Shown here piece after piece: positions 31,338-31,434 of a stretch of 31,434 nt of DNA; the stretch's first letter is position 1, and every line of letters begins with the position of its first letter. Position numbers and translations under genes: made by a program. Source of the DNA: Hathewaya proteolytica DSM 3090 (lineage in GTDB: Bacteria > Bacillota > Clostridia > Clostridiales > Clostridiaceae). Under the pieces are notes generated by a model that was not told where the DNA came from, made no database searches, and was given only the letters and a program-made list of their open reading frames with translations. The stretch spans positions 1-31,434 of the forward strand of contig NZ_FRAD01000011.1 in assembly GCF_900142225.1 (NCBI RefSeq). Reading direction: 5' to 3'.

Positions 31338-31358
31338 ACATGATGTTGACGGAGTTAC

Positions 31359-31434
31359 CGGGGTGTAGCGCAGATGGGAGCGCGCGTGGTTTGGGACCAT
31401 GAGGTCGCAGGTTCAATCCCTGTCACCCCGACCA
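31359..31434 (+). tRNA. tRNA-Pro (anticodon UGG)
   Basis: A complete 76-base cloverleaf: acceptor CGGGGTG/CACCCCG, D-arm GCGC/GCGC, anticodon stem CGTGG/CCATG (one wobble) with loop TTTGGGA giving anticodon TGG, T-arm GCAGG-TTCAATC-CCTGT (one wobble), and an encoded 3' ACCA. It reads CCA and, by wobble, other proline codons. It ends exactly at the window edge, so further tRNAs may follow. Confidence 0.97.

Larger units (their letters stand above)
31088..31358. other. Intergenic region before tRNA-Pro
   Basis: About 270 bases without a gene. It holds two promoters (31186-31214 and 31309-31337), an orphan TTGACA at 31278-31283 with no matching -10, and a short hairpin GGTTGCTG-AAA-CAGCC (about 31238-31253) followed by AATATATTTT. 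A transcript from the first promoter could be a tRNA precursor or a very short RNA ending at that hairpin. Confidence 0.5.

Noticed and set aside
1..31434. CRISPR array, prophage, rRNA or replication origin
   Set aside because: No regularly spaced repeats, phage genes, rRNA sequence or DnaA-box cluster were seen on reading through the window.

Overview
The window looks like chromosome from a low-GC, Gram-positive anaerobe of the class Clostridia that ferments glycine (a Stickland-type organism). The evidence is AT-rich DNA, strong GGAGG ribosome binding sites, a complete selenocysteine-dependent glycine reductase cluster behind a glycine riboswitch, and the clostridial cggR-gap-pgk-tpiA-gpmI-eno-secG glycolytic order. 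I cannot name the species.

Layout. 1-345: the 5' part of a tnpB (IS200/IS605-type) gene running off the left edge, with a structured leader. 459-3687: an M42 aminopeptidase (-), a VanW/G5 cell-surface protein (+) and a divergent cyclophilin (-). 3822-4829: a first GAPDH (-) whose cofactor-site residues resemble the NADP-using, GapB-type enzyme. 5096-5563: trmL. 5678-14019: the glycine reductase region: tandem promoters, tandem glycine riboswitch, terminator, then grdX-trxB-trxA-grdE-grdA-grdB-grdC-grdD. grdA and grdB each contain one in-frame TGA (selenocysteine) followed by a hairpin. Further hairpins lie at trxB/trxA, trxA/grdE and grdB/grdC. 14074-21387: CggR-type regulator and the lower glycolytic genes. 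21419-23906: secG and a membrane pyrophosphatase with K+-dependent and Na+-type signatures. 23957-28296: pcrA and ligA. 28352-29827 (-): an unrecognised 491-residue protein. 29884-31087: rdgB and a YfcE-type phosphoesterase. 31186-31434: promoters and a tRNA-Pro (UGG) ending exactly at the window edge.

How it fits together. Glycine induces or permits expression of the Grd proteins through the riboswitch. Thioredoxin reductase and thioredoxin supply electrons, GrdE/GrdB activate glycine, GrdA (Sec) carries the carboxymethyl group, and GrdC/GrdD release acetyl phosphate. CggR would control the glycolytic operon from tandem TGGGA(A)CAAAA sites 20 bp apart. The same 11-base sequence lies between the -35 and -10 boxes of the separate GapB-like gene, which suggests that one regulator may control both GAPDHs.

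The most interesting points are this shared operator, the P3-less second aptamer of the riboswitch, the two Sec codons with their hairpins, the CEIC thioredoxin, the palindrome over a predicted internal grdC promoter, and the T-arm-like RNA fold upstream of tnpB. All functional statements come from reading motifs by eye; no searches were run.
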